Source of the DNA: Bacteroidota bacterium | Lineage (GTDB): Bacteria > Bacteroidota > Bacteroidia > UBA4408 | NCBI GenBank assembly: GCA_016718805.1 | Contig: JADKCP010000001.1 | Span: 124,001-188,000, forward strand | Reading direction: 5' to 3' | Length of the DNA stretch: 64,000 nucleotides | Shown: positions 55,000 through 63,662 of the stretch, in pieces | Position numbering within the stretch: position 1 is the stretch's first letter | How the letters are laid out: the number at the start of each line of letters is the position of its first letter | The notes under the pieces: model-generated | What the model was told of the DNA's origin: nothing | Database searches by the model: none | The model's input: only the letters and a program-made list of their open reading frames with translations | Translations under genes and position numbers: made by a program

Positions 55000-55716
55000 A
55001 TGCTCTTGTCCATTATTATTCCTGCCTATAACGAAGGCAAAACCATCCATTTAATACTTGATCGAATCAAATCGGCAAAGCTCCCACAGCTTTTTGAAAA
55101 GGAAATTATTATAGTTAATGATTGCTCAAAAGATAACACCGAAGAAGCCATACTAACTTACAAAGGAGTAAACCCAACTATGGCTATTAAATACATTAAA
55201 CATGAAAGAAACCAAGGAAAAGGGGCGGCGTTGCATTCAGGTATTCGGGCAGCAGGAGGGGATTACATTATCATACAAGACGCTGATTTAGAATATAACC
55301 CTGATGAATATGCTAGTTTGTTTGAACCCATATTTTTGGCAAAAGCAGATGTTGTATACGGAAGTCGTTTTATAGGAGGAAAACCACACCGCATCTTATT
55401 TTTTTGGCACTCGATTGGAAATAAATTTTTAACAGCGCTTTCAAACATGTTTACAAATTTGAACCTTTCCGATATGGAAACTTGCTATAAGCTCTTTGAT
55501 GCAAAACTGATAAAGAGTGTTCGTTTGAATGAGATGCGATTTGGTTTCGAACCAGAGGTAACTGCAAAAATATCTCGAATTCCCAATATTCGTATTTATG
55601 AAGTTGGTATTTCATATTATGGAAGGACCTATGAGGAGGGAAAAAAAATTGGATGGAAAGACGGTTTTAGAGCAATTTACTGTATTCTAAAATATGGCTT
55701 GTTTAAAGCAAAGTAA
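55000..55716 (+). CDS. GT2 glycosyltransferase (polyprenyl-phosphate sugar synthase-like)
   Basis: A 238-residue GT-A enzyme: LLSIIIPAYNEGKTIHLIL, IIVNDCSKDNTEEAI, KHERNQGKGAALHSGIRAAGGDYIIIQDADLEYNPDEY with the DAD metal motif, and FGFEPEVTAKI. This is the DPM1/GtrB-like synthase class without membrane helices. It lies between the two polytopic transferases and probably supplies one of them with a polyprenyl-linked sugar. Confidence 0.9.
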   Translation: MLLSIIIPAYNEGKTIHLILDRIKSAKLPQLFEKEIIIVNDCSKDNTEEAILTYKGVNPTMAIKYIKHERNQGKGAALHSGIRAAGGDYIIIQDADLEYNPDEYASLFEPIFLAKADVVYGSRFIGGKPHRILFFWHSIGNKFLTALSNMFTNLNLSDMETCYKLFDAKLIKSVRLNEMRFGFEPEVTAKISRIPNIRIYEVGISYYGRTYEEGKKIGWKDGFRAIYCILKYGLFKAK

Positions 55717-55801
55717 GTAACAGAAATAAACAAGTAGTAAAAACACATTGATTAATTTTATTTTTGACTCAAAAAAGGTTTTACAAAACAGTATAATTTT
55801 C

Positions 55802-56356
55802 ATGATAAACATACTGAGCAAAAAATATCAAATAAGCTTAAGTTTCACTTTGAGCTTATTGTTATTTTCATGCTCTACAAAACCCAAATTCGACAACTAC
55901 AACTACCATCAAAGCTTTGAAGAGTTGCGAGGTTGGTTCGATGTACCGCCAACAATTACCTCAGAAATTATTGCTCACTCTGGTGTCTACACTGCTTTAA
56001 CCAACGAAATACAAAGATTTAGTCCAACCCTTAGATTAAAATTTTATGAAATTGAAGCAAATAAACCGAAACGAGTAAAGGCTTCTGTTTGGTGTTATAG
56101 TACTGATATTTCCAATGAGGGAAGCCTTTGTTTTGAACTCAAGAACGAGGCAAACGAAGTACAACTTTGGGTAGTAAAATCACTTAAAGATGCAGGGGTT
56201 AAACCGTTTATTTGGACCCGTATCGATTTAACAACCAGTTTTACAAAAGAAAAATTTTCACCTAATAATCAAATTGGGGTATTTTTTTGGAACACCGGCA
56301 AAGGAAAAGTTTATGTAGATGACTTTTCATTTGAGGTAATTAGAGGATCTTATTAA
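55802..56356 (+). CDS. Lipoprotein, carbohydrate-binding-like fold (paralogue A)
   Basis: A 184-residue lipoprotein starting at the ATG at 55802 (lipobox LLLFSCST); the TTG-initiated longer frame is less likely. One beta-sandwich-like domain follows: YNYHQSFEELRGWFDVPPTITSEIIAHSGVYTALTN, RVKASVWCYSTD, CFELKNEANEVQLWVVKSLK, VYVDDFSFEVI. The 'F-E...W...S..HSG.Y......' start and 'V-D-D-F' end fit jelly-roll carbohydrate-binding modules. It shares most of this pattern with the next gene. Confidence 0.6.
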   Translation: MINILSKKYQISLSFTLSLLLFSCSTKPKFDNYNYHQSFEELRGWFDVPPTITSEIIAHSGVYTALTNEIQRFSPTLRLKFYEIEANKPKRVKASVWCYSTDISNEGSLCFELKNEANEVQLWVVKSLKDAGVKPFIWTRIDLTTSFTKEKFSPNNQIGVFFWNTGKGKVYVDDFSFEVIRGSY

Positions 56357-56374
56357 TTCACATTCAGGTAAATC

Positions 56375-56899
56375 ATGCTAAAAAAACTCAGCTTAACGAT
56401 TTTAATTTTATCAGTTTTAACTCACTGTACTAGACGACACAAAGCAGACAACTTACATTACTTTCAGGATTTTGAATCAATAGCAGGGTGGTTTGGAATG
56501 CCTGCGCTTTCCAGCGACATAAAAGGTCATTCCGGAAATTATTCCATGCTAACCAATGCACAATTAGATTATAGCCCGGGGCTTACCAGAAAATTGAAGG
56601 AAATTAGTGATAAACCTATCAAAAAAATAAGGGCTTCCATATGGTGCTACACAATGGAAAAAAATAGCAACGGGGCTTTTTGTGTTCAAATTATGAATGC
56701 AAATGGAGAAAATAAATTATGGATTGCCCGTCCATTTGTAGATTTCATAAAATCAGAAAGTACTTGGACAAAAACTGTTATTGAGACAGAAATACCAAAA
56801 GACGCTGCAAATCCTGAAAACATGGTGAAGGTTTTTATGTGGAATAAAGGCACCATTCCTGTTTATGGTGATGACGTTGAAGTTATTTTTAGCGAATAA
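56375..56899 (+). CDS. Lipoprotein, carbohydrate-binding-like fold (paralogue B)
   Basis: A 174-residue lipoprotein (lipobox SVLTHCTR), 18 bases after paralogue A. Equivalent positions: FQDFESIAGWFGMPALSSDIKGHSGNYSMLTN, KIRASIWCYTME, CVQIMNANGENKLWIARP, VYGDDVEVIFSE. The two are tandem duplicates that have diverged strongly. They could bind the glycan made by this locus or display it at the outer membrane; this is inferred from context only. Confidence 0.6.
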   Translation: MLKKLSLTILILSVLTHCTRRHKADNLHYFQDFESIAGWFGMPALSSDIKGHSGNYSMLTNAQLDYSPGLTRKLKEISDKPIKKIRASIWCYTMEKNSNGAFCVQIMNANGENKLWIARPFVDFIKSESTWTKTVIETEIPKDAANPENMVKVFMWNKGTIPVYGDDVEVIFSE

Positions 56900-56916
56900 A
56901 TTACACCCATTCTACT

Positions 56917-58989
56917 GTGAAATTCGAACGCTCAAAAAAGCATTATCATATTTTTTCCATAATTATATTGCTTGCCTCAGCGGGTGCATCCTTTTGGATT
57001 TACATCAATCAGGATCTAATAAGCGACAACAACATTACAGCATTTATTTTAGCGCTATGCTCAATTGTTGCAATTACTGTGTTATCGGGGAGTTGGAATT
57101 ATTTAACAAATGGAGATCAAATTTCTTTTTTCCCAAAATTTATTAGGCCCAATTATCAGCTCGTCTATTTTGGACTTTCACTTTTATTTGCCTCTATCGT
57201 TTTTGAAAACTATTCGCCTTATATGTTTGATGATTCAGCGTTTACACTGCGCTATCTTGACAATTTTTGGGAAGGTTTTTTTTATCACTATAATAAAAGT
57301 GACCCCCCGGTTTTTGGCATTAGCAGTTTTACATTTGGAATATTTACAGGATTGTGGTGTTGGTTGCACCTATTAACTCCCGAACAAAGCATCCATTTTA
57401 CTGGCTTTTTGGGAGTAGTTGCAGTAAGCTTTTTACTCCTTAAAATACTGCGTGAATTAGTCAAAGACAATACACTCGTACTTGTGCTTTGGTTTGCAAT
57501 AATTTTTAGCAGCAAAATGTTTTTAAATGTGGCAAAATCAGGCATGGAATCTCCTTTTCATGTTTCAATAGTTTTGCTTGCTATTTTGTTTTTCCTACAA
57601 ATCAAATCAAGATGGATGTGGTTGCTTTTAGCTATTTCCGTTATATCAAAGCTAGATGCTGTGCCTGTGGTTTTTGTTATAGGGTTAACTTACATTATAA
57701 CCAACAGAAGCAACTTTTTCCCAATTAACTTCAAGAATAATTCCATTCGAGAGTTTTGTTATTTTGCCGTTTTGCCAATATTAGTATGGGTTATATTTGC
57801 AACGCTCGTGTTTGGAAGCCCCTTGCCTCAATCGGCCTACTCAAAAATATTTTTACATTTCCATCCATCTGATTATTGGTTCCCTTTTTTAAAATACTAT
57901 TTACAAGGAGGAAGAGTTCAAGTGGTTTTTAAAATCTTTGGCCTCTTGTTTTTAGCACATCTAATTTTCGCGCTATTTAAGTATAAAAAATTTGCATTTA
58001 AGCCTCTGGTTTTTGGTATGTCTTTTATTGCTGTAATGGTACTTTTTTACTTTTATAATCCCGGTGAACAAATGACCTGGTATTATGTGTTGCCTGATTT
58101 ATTATTGCTCACACAATTAGTTTTGAGTGCCAATTTTTTTATTCAATTTATTCCGTATGCGCCCATTCGTATAGTAATTGCCTTAACTGCGCTTTGTTTT
58201 TTTGTTGGTTGGACGGGTGTGGACCTGTTAGGAGGAAAATACTGGATGGAGGCATACCTCGAAAGAGTAGAAAGAGAAAGGCTTGAAATTGGCAAATATG
58301 TAGGAACTGTGGTAGGAAAAAACGACAGCATTATGTCAAACCATGGCCTTCCGGTGCGTCATGTTAAAGGCTACGTTATCGATATGTCGGGTCTAAACTC
58401 CAAATTCGCAGCAAGCTTTCAAATTGATCCAGAACAGTTGTTTAAATCACACCATCCACAATGGGCTATCAGCCACAATTCGGTACCTTATGCTGCACTT
58501 ATGTCGAAAAATGGATATGCGCCGGTACGACTTTTCTATGATGTAACCGAATATGCTTTCCCGCAATGGTGCTTGTATCGCAAACTAAGCTCAAACGAAC
58601 CTAAAGGTGTGTTTAAACCTATCGACTCACTAGCAATAATAAATTGCCGACCTACTTATAATGGAGGAATACTGCTTTACCATAAAGACACACTAATTGT
58701 AAAAATTGATTCATCCAACTTTGTTAATCAAATTAATTTTGGAATTAAAAGAGAGAGTTTGCCCTTTGTACTTGAAATCCAAAAATTAAAAAACAACCAA
58801 GTTGTGGGTATTGACTCTATTGCCATTAGCGAGTTTGGCGAATATCCCATGGATTCAAAATTTACCAAATCAATTACTTTGCTAAACGATACCAATGCAG
58901 GCATTAACCAACTAAAATTATATGCAAAAAAACCCGGTTTGCCAATCACCATTATTGAACCGTATATTTACAAAACTATTTCCAACTAA
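56917..58989 (+). CDS. Large polytopic membrane glycosyltransferase-like protein
   Basis: A 690-residue protein with a GTG start at 56917; about 11 helices in residues 10-440 and a 250-residue soluble C-terminal part. The first loop contains a DDSAFTLRYLDNFWEGFFYHYN segment with the acidic pair expected for polyprenyl-donor transferases. The C-terminal region (KNDSIMSNHGLPVRHVKGYVIDMSGLNSKFA) is typical of bacterial transferases of the GT39/GT87 type. Its stop codon overlaps nothing, and the next gene starts at the following base. Confidence 0.65.
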   Translation: MKFERSKKHYHIFSIIILLASAGASFWIYINQDLISDNNITAFILALCSIVAITVLSGSWNYLTNGDQISFFPKFIRPNYQLVYFGLSLLFASIVFENYSPYMFDDSAFTLRYLDNFWEGFFYHYNKSDPPVFGISSFTFGIFTGLWCWLHLLTPEQSIHFTGFLGVVAVSFLLLKILRELVKDNTLVLVLWFAIIFSSKMFLNVAKSGMESPFHVSIVLLAILFFLQIKSRWMWLLLAISVISKLDAVPVVFVIGLTYIITNRSNFFPINFKNNSIREFCYFAVLPILVWVIFATLVFGSPLPQSAYSKIFLHFHPSDYWFPFLKYYLQGGRVQVVFKIFGLLFLAHLIFALFKYKKFAFKPLVFGMSFIAVMVLFYFYNPGEQMTWYYVLPDLLLLTQLVLSANFFIQFIPYAPIRIVIALTALCFFVGWTGVDLLGGKYWMEAYLERVERERLEIGKYVGTVVGKNDSIMSNHGLPVRHVKGYVIDMSGLNSKFAASFQIDPEQLFKSHHPQWAISHNSVPYAALMSKNGYAPVRLFYDVTEYAFPQWCLYRKLSSNEPKGVFKPIDSLAIINCRPTYNGGILLYHKDTLIVKIDSSNFVNQINFGIKRESLPFVLEIQKLKNNQVVGIDSIAISEFGEYPMDSKFTKSITLLNDTNAGINQLKLYAKKPGLPITIIEPYIYKTISN

Positions 58990-59724
58990 ATGTATTTTAA
59001 CAACGATTGGGCCCTTGTAATTCCGATGGCCAACGAGGAAAATGATTTTGTAGTATTTGTCAATGAGTTGATCAAAGTACTTAACCGACTGCAATCGGGG
59101 AAGGCTTATTTTGTTGTCGACAATGCATCAAAAGATGCGACACTGCAGCTTTGCAAGGAGCTTTCAGAAAAGGACAATCGATTTGTAACTGTGTGGGCTC
59201 CCGAAAATAAAAATGTTGTGGATGCATATATGCGCGGCTATCGCGAAGCTTATAAAAACAAACACGAATTTATTATTGAAATGGATGCCGGAATGAGTCA
59301 CGATCCAAAATCAATTCCTATGTTTTTGCGTGTCCTTAATGAAGGAAATGAATGCGCCTTTGGAAGTCGATTTATTAATGGAGGATCAATGGGCGATTCT
59401 CCCTTTATGCGTCGAACACTTTCTAAGGTAGGAACCATTTTGTCGAATATTCTTTTGGGGACCCATATGTACGATATGACTTCAGGATTTCAAGGTTTTC
59501 ATGCCTCCGTAGTAGCCGATTTGCTGAACTATCAATTGCTCTCAAAAGCCCATTTTTACCAAACCGAAGTAAGGTATTTACTGCGCAAAAAGCGTTTTGC
59601 CGAAATACCCATTCACTATCAGGCACCTTCTCCCAGTGTATCTAAAAGAGCCATATCGAACTCTATTTCTGTACTTAAACATTATTTTATACAACGATTA
59701 TTTTCTAAGCCGGTTTATTTATAA
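58990..59724 (+). CDS. GT2 glycosyltransferase
   Basis: A 244-residue GT-A enzyme: ALVIPMANEENDFVVFV, YFVVDNASKDATLQLCKEL, FIIEMDAGMSHDPKSIPM with the DAG metal site, and CAFGSRFINGGSM. It belongs with the polyprenyl-phosphate sugar synthases. The start abuts the stop of the preceding polytopic gene and the next gene starts 3 bases later, so it lies in the middle of a tight operon. Sugar and acceptor are unknown. Confidence 0.88.
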   Translation: MYFNNDWALVIPMANEENDFVVFVNELIKVLNRLQSGKAYFVVDNASKDATLQLCKELSEKDNRFVTVWAPENKNVVDAYMRGYREAYKNKHEFIIEMDAGMSHDPKSIPMFLRVLNEGNECAFGSRFINGGSMGDSPFMRRTLSKVGTILSNILLGTHMYDMTSGFQGFHASVVADLLNYQLLSKAHFYQTEVRYLLRKKRFAEIPIHYQAPSPSVSKRAISNSISVLKHYFIQRLFSKPVYL

Positions 59725-59727
59725 CCT

Positions 59728-60750
59728 ATGAATCCCAATTGCAGTATCATTATAACTTCTATAGCAAAAGACAACAATCAAGTGTTGCAAACATTCGCTA
59801 GAGAATGCAAAAAAAACAATGCAAACTTTATTGTAATTGGCGATAAGCCATCTCCCATTGATTTTAAAATAAATGGATGTGATTTTTATGGATTGGAAGC
59901 TCAAAAAAAACTTGATTTTGAATTTGCCCAACTCGTACCCGAACGACATTATTCACGCAAAAACATTGGATATTTAATAGCTATTCAAAAAGGAACAGAA
60001 CTGATTGTTGAAACAGATGATGACAATTTTCCAAAAGAGAAATTCTGGGAAAATCGTGAACCAAAACACCAAACAACTTTCCTTGAAAACCATGACTGGG
60101 TAAATGTGTACCGCTATTTTTCTTCTGGTAATATCTGGCCAAGAGGCTATCCACTAGAGCATTTACAAAAGGAAATACCATCACTTAACGAATCCCCTCA
60201 AAGTGAAGTATATTGCCCCATTCAACAAGGTCTTGCAGATGAAAATCCGGATATCGACGCTGTGTTTCGACTTACTCATTCATTGCCACATTACTTTACT
60301 ATTGCCAACAAGGTTGCACTTGGAACCAAAACATGGTGTCCGTTTAACAGCCAAAATACCAGCTTTTTTCCAGATGCATTTCCTTTGCTTTACTTGCCCT
60401 CTTATTGCAGTTTTAGAATGACCGATATATGGAGAAGCTTTGTTGCACAGCGCATTTGCTGGGAAAACAATTGGTTCTTGTTATTTGATGAAGCAACTGT
60501 TTGGCAAGAGCGAAATGCACACAATTTACTGCGTGATTTTGAAGATGAAATTCCCGGATATCTCAACAATGCAAAGATTTGCACCACATTGGCACAATTA
60601 CCTTTGAAAAAAGGGAAAGAGTTTATTTTCGAAAATCTCCTGCGTTGTTATGAAGCACTAATTGAAATAAAGGTTGTTGGTAGCGATGAAATAACCTTGC
60701 TAAATGCATGGATTCGTGATTTGTCAAAACTGAGAAATGTCAGTAAGTGA
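59728..60750 (+). CDS. STELLO-family glycosyltransferase (DUF288)
   Basis: A 340-residue protein with the STELLO hallmarks: ITSIAKDNNQVLQTFARECKK, FIVIGDKPSP, YSRKNIGYLIAIQKGTELIVETDDDNFP with the DDD metal-type motif, and HDWVNVYRYFSSGNIWPRGYPLEHL. The best known members are plant Golgi STELLO proteins that assist cellulose synthase, and nematode relatives. Here it is soluble, with no membrane anchor, in an operon with two polyprenyl-type glycosyltransferases. The product is unknown. Confidence 0.8.
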   Translation: MNPNCSIIITSIAKDNNQVLQTFARECKKNNANFIVIGDKPSPIDFKINGCDFYGLEAQKKLDFEFAQLVPERHYSRKNIGYLIAIQKGTELIVETDDDNFPKEKFWENREPKHQTTFLENHDWVNVYRYFSSGNIWPRGYPLEHLQKEIPSLNESPQSEVYCPIQQGLADENPDIDAVFRLTHSLPHYFTIANKVALGTKTWCPFNSQNTSFFPDAFPLLYLPSYCSFRMTDIWRSFVAQRICWENNWFLLFDEATVWQERNAHNLLRDFEDEIPGYLNNAKICTTLAQLPLKKGKEFIFENLLRCYEALIEIKVVGSDEITLLNAWIRDLSKLRNVSK

Positions 60751-60765
60751 TTCACAAAAGAAATG

Positions 60766-60773
60766 TATATTTG
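60766..60773 (+). promoter_or_regulatory. -7 box for the His-rich protein gene
   Basis: An exact TATATTTG element lies 25 bases upstream of the ATG at 60799. No good -33 TTTG was seen, so promoter strength is uncertain. Confidence 0.4.
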
Positions 60774-60798
60774 AAACTCAAACAAAACACATTCGAAC

Positions 60799-61248
60799 AT
60801 GAAAAAAATTAGCCTACTACTTGTCCTTTGCTTAGGATTTTCTGCTATTTTCACAACAAAATCAACCGCTCAGGAAAAAAAAGTAACCTGGCCTGAGTGG
60901 ACAAACTTTCACGGTGTTATGTCCGGCACCTTTCATCCTGCCGAAGAAGGAAAATTTGAACCTATTCGTACGCGCAGCGAAGAAATGGTGAGCAAGGCCG
61001 AACTGTGGTTAAAAAGCACTCCTCCAAAGGATTTTGATAAACCACAAGTGAAAGAATTGCTAGTTCTTTTGGTGAAAGAATCAAAAGAATTAGACGCCCA
61101 AGTAAAAGCGAAGGCTAGCGATGCCGATTTACTAAAATCACTTACTGCTTTGCACGATCGTTTTCACTCAATAGTAGGAGCGTGCCGCAATGAAGAGCAT
61201 GGTGAAAAACACGAAGAAAAGCACGACGAACACGGACACAAGCACTAA
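60799..61248 (+). CDS. Exported helical protein with histidine-rich C-terminal tail
   Basis: A 149-residue protein with signal peptide (KKISLLLVLCLGFSAIFTTKSTAQ). The mature part is mostly helical (VKELLVLLVKESKELDAQVKAKASDADLLKSLTALHDRFHSIVGAC) and has the rough size of a four-helix c'-type or metal-binding bundle, but lacks a CxxCH haem motif. The last 20 residues are a His/Glu/Lys tail with six His, probably a metal-binding sequence. The gene has its own -7 box and terminator, so it appears to be monocistronic. Confidence 0.6.
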   Translation: MKKISLLLVLCLGFSAIFTTKSTAQEKKVTWPEWTNFHGVMSGTFHPAEEGKFEPIRTRSEEMVSKAELWLKSTPPKDFDKPQVKELLVLLVKESKELDAQVKAKASDADLLKSLTALHDRFHSIVGACRNEEHGEKHEEKHDEHGHKH

Positions 61249-61254
61249 AAAGAT

Positions 61255-61284
61255 AAGCCGTTAAATTTTTAACGGCTTTTTTGT
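61255..61284 (+). terminator. Terminator after the His-rich protein gene
   Basis: AAGCCGTTAAA and TTTAACGGCTT form an 11-base stem followed by a T-rich run, 7 bases after the stop codon. Confidence 0.8.
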
Positions 61285-61356
61285 TTTTAACAACCAACTC
61301 TTAGAACACAATCCTTACACGACTAATTATATAACAATGTTTATTCCTTGCTAAGA

Positions 61357-63492
61357 ATGAATTCGTGGCTGTTTCCTAAGTCTGTCATTTTTAAGATGGC
61401 CCTATTTTTTCTGGCCACATGTACTGCTCTTTTATATTCAGCTATAACTTCAGCAAATTGTGTTACTTTATTTGACGCTCAATCCATACTAAAAAGCCCA
61501 ATCGATACAAATGCTCCAATAGCTCAAAACGACTATTACAACATTGCAGAAGACAGTGTTTTACAAGGACAAAATGTATTGGCAAACGATAGTGACCCCA
61601 ACCCTCTCGACACCTTGTTTTTGCAAGGCCTACCAATTGCAACTCCTTTGCATGGGAGCTTGCAATTATTTACGAATGGCACTTTTTTCTACAATCCGCA
61701 ACTCAATTATTTTGGATTAGACACTTTTAGTTATCAGGTATGCGATACTGGAAACCTATGTGACACAGCAGTTGTCTTTTTAAACATTCAAGCTGTGAAT
61801 GATGCTCCTGTTGCCATCAACGATACAATAAGTATGGCGCAAGGAATAGCTTACTCAGGAAATTTAATTTCAAACGACAGCGACAATGATAGTCCAAACA
61901 TGTTGGCAAACACAGTCCCTGTGCTTGGGCCTTTTAATGGAAGCGTGTTTTTAGCCAATAGTGGTGTTTACACGTATACACCCAATGCTGGATTTAGCGG
62001 TAACGATTACTTCGATTATGTTATTTGCGACTTCGGATCGCCCAACCTTTGCGACACGGCACGGGTTATTATTACTATTGGAGCGAATAACCCTCCGGTA
62101 GCAATCAACGATTTTTTTCAATGCAATGAAGATGCATTCATTGTTAATGCCTCTGTATTAACCAATGATTTTGATCCAGACGGAACCTCATTATTGGTTT
62201 CTCAAGCCCCTATTTATCCTCCCATAAATGGAGTGTTGGCAATTAACACAAACGGCACATTTACTTATTTTCCAAATGCAAATTATTTTGGAACAGATAG
62301 TTTTAGCTACCAAGTTTGCGATGGTGGTGTTCCAAATTTCTGCGACACTGCGGTGGTAATGCTAACGATAAGTCCTGTAAATGACGCACCGCTTGCACTG
62401 GATGATTACTATAACCTTTTAGCAAACGGAGTACTTCACGATAATGTACTCTTAAATGATTCGGATATTGAATCGGATAGTATAGTCGTATCCGGCGTTG
62501 TACAATCTGGATCAGTAAATGGCGTTTTAACCATACAGCCAAATGGAGACCTAAGTTATATTCCCGATTCAAATTTTGCAGGCACAATTAGCATTAGTTA
62601 CATTGTTTGCAATTACGGGATATCCGGCTTGTGTGATACAGCTACTGTGTTAATTGAAGTTACCAATTCAGCTCCTGTAGCGCTTGCAGACACTTTTTAT
62701 ATTCAAAGTGGAAATGTTTTTACAGGAAATTGTATCGGCAATGATTTTGATCCCGAAGGAGGGCAGCTTTTTATGGATACTGTGCCACTACAATTCACCG
62801 GACATGGAATTTTAAGCTTATTGACCAATGGCGACTTTTTCTATCAGCCATTTAATTCATTTACCGGAATAGATGCCTTTGATTACCAGGTTTGTGATGC
62901 AGCACTTTTTCCTTTGTGCAATAGCGCTACAGTACTGCTTGTAGTTGGTAATCAAAAACCTGTTGCCCAAAATGATACCTTTTATGTAGCTGCAGGAAGT
63001 ATGCGCTCTGGAAATGTGTTGTTGAATGATGTTGATCCGGAAGGAGGGATGCTTTGGGTTACACAGCAACTAAGTACCAATTTTACCATTCAGCTGGATG
63101 GTAGCTTTACATACACAGCCCAAGACGATTTTAGAGATTTTTGGGAGGTTAGTTATGAGATTTGCGATAATGGAACTCCTACCGGATGCGATACAGCTAA
63201 ACTTGTATTTTTTGCGAAAGAAAATAGTGTGATTATTCCGAATGCGTTTTCTCCCAACAACGACAATGTAAATGATTTTTTTGTGATTGAAGGGGTTGAA
63301 GATTTTCCAAACAATGAATTGCAAATTTTTGATAGAAACGGGCTTATAGTGTTCAATGTTAGGGCCTACAAAAACACCTGGAACGGATTAAATAACAAGG
63401 GAGTTGCATTGGTCCCAGGATCCTATTTTTATGTGTTCAACAAGCATGATGGAAGCAAGCTTTTGAATGGCTATATTGTAATTAGTAAATAG
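61357..63492 (+). CDS. Surface protein with tandem Ig/cadherin-like repeats and gliding-type C-terminal domain
   Basis: A 711-residue protein starting at the ATG at 61357, three codons after an in-frame TTG. The signal segment is followed by six repeats of about 90 residues of the type PVAxNDxYxxxxxxxxxGNVLxNDxDxxxxxLxVxxxPxxGxLxxxxNGxFxYxPxxxFxGxDxFxYQVCDxxxxxxCDTAxVxxxV (Big_9/VCBS-like Ig domain, with a Cys pair). The last 80 residues (VIIPNAFSPNNDNVNDFFVIEG...) are the gliding-motility-associated C-terminal domain, a T9SS type B sorting signal. It is likely exported by the same secretion machinery as the giant subtilase-like protein. Adhesion is inferred. Confidence 0.9.
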   Translation: MNSWLFPKSVIFKMALFFLATCTALLYSAITSANCVTLFDAQSILKSPIDTNAPIAQNDYYNIAEDSVLQGQNVLANDSDPNPLDTLFLQGLPIATPLHGSLQLFTNGTFFYNPQLNYFGLDTFSYQVCDTGNLCDTAVVFLNIQAVNDAPVAINDTISMAQGIAYSGNLISNDSDNDSPNMLANTVPVLGPFNGSVFLANSGVYTYTPNAGFSGNDYFDYVICDFGSPNLCDTARVIITIGANNPPVAINDFFQCNEDAFIVNASVLTNDFDPDGTSLLVSQAPIYPPINGVLAINTNGTFTYFPNANYFGTDSFSYQVCDGGVPNFCDTAVVMLTISPVNDAPLALDDYYNLLANGVLHDNVLLNDSDIESDSIVVSGVVQSGSVNGVLTIQPNGDLSYIPDSNFAGTISISYIVCNYGISGLCDTATVLIEVTNSAPVALADTFYIQSGNVFTGNCIGNDFDPEGGQLFMDTVPLQFTGHGILSLLTNGDFFYQPFNSFTGIDAFDYQVCDAALFPLCNSATVLLVVGNQKPVAQNDTFYVAAGSMRSGNVLLNDVDPEGGMLWVTQQLSTNFTIQLDGSFTYTAQDDFRDFWEVSYEICDNGTPTGCDTAKLVFFAKENSVIIPNAFSPNNDNVNDFFVIEGVEDFPNNELQIFDRNGLIVFNVRAYKNTWNGLNNKGVALVPGSYFYVFNKHDGSKLLNGYIVISK

Positions 63493-63636
63493 TATTAGCG
63501 AGCAACAACCCAATCACCATTTAATTTAATAGCTAAGGTCTAAATTACGTAGGTTTATTACTACAAATCGGTTGAGTTCAATCGATAAATGAGCAAAATA
63601 GCGGTGTGACAATTTTTTAGCCCCAAGAAAAACAAT

Positions 63637-63644
63637 TACTTTTG
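63637..63644 (+). promoter_or_regulatory. -7 box for the 63663 lipoprotein gene
   Basis: An exact TACTTTTG element lies 19 bases upstream of the ATG at 63663; the -33 region is poor (a TTTTTTAG stretch near 63613). Confidence 0.4.
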
Positions 63645-63662
63645 GGCCTTTAGTCAAAATTC

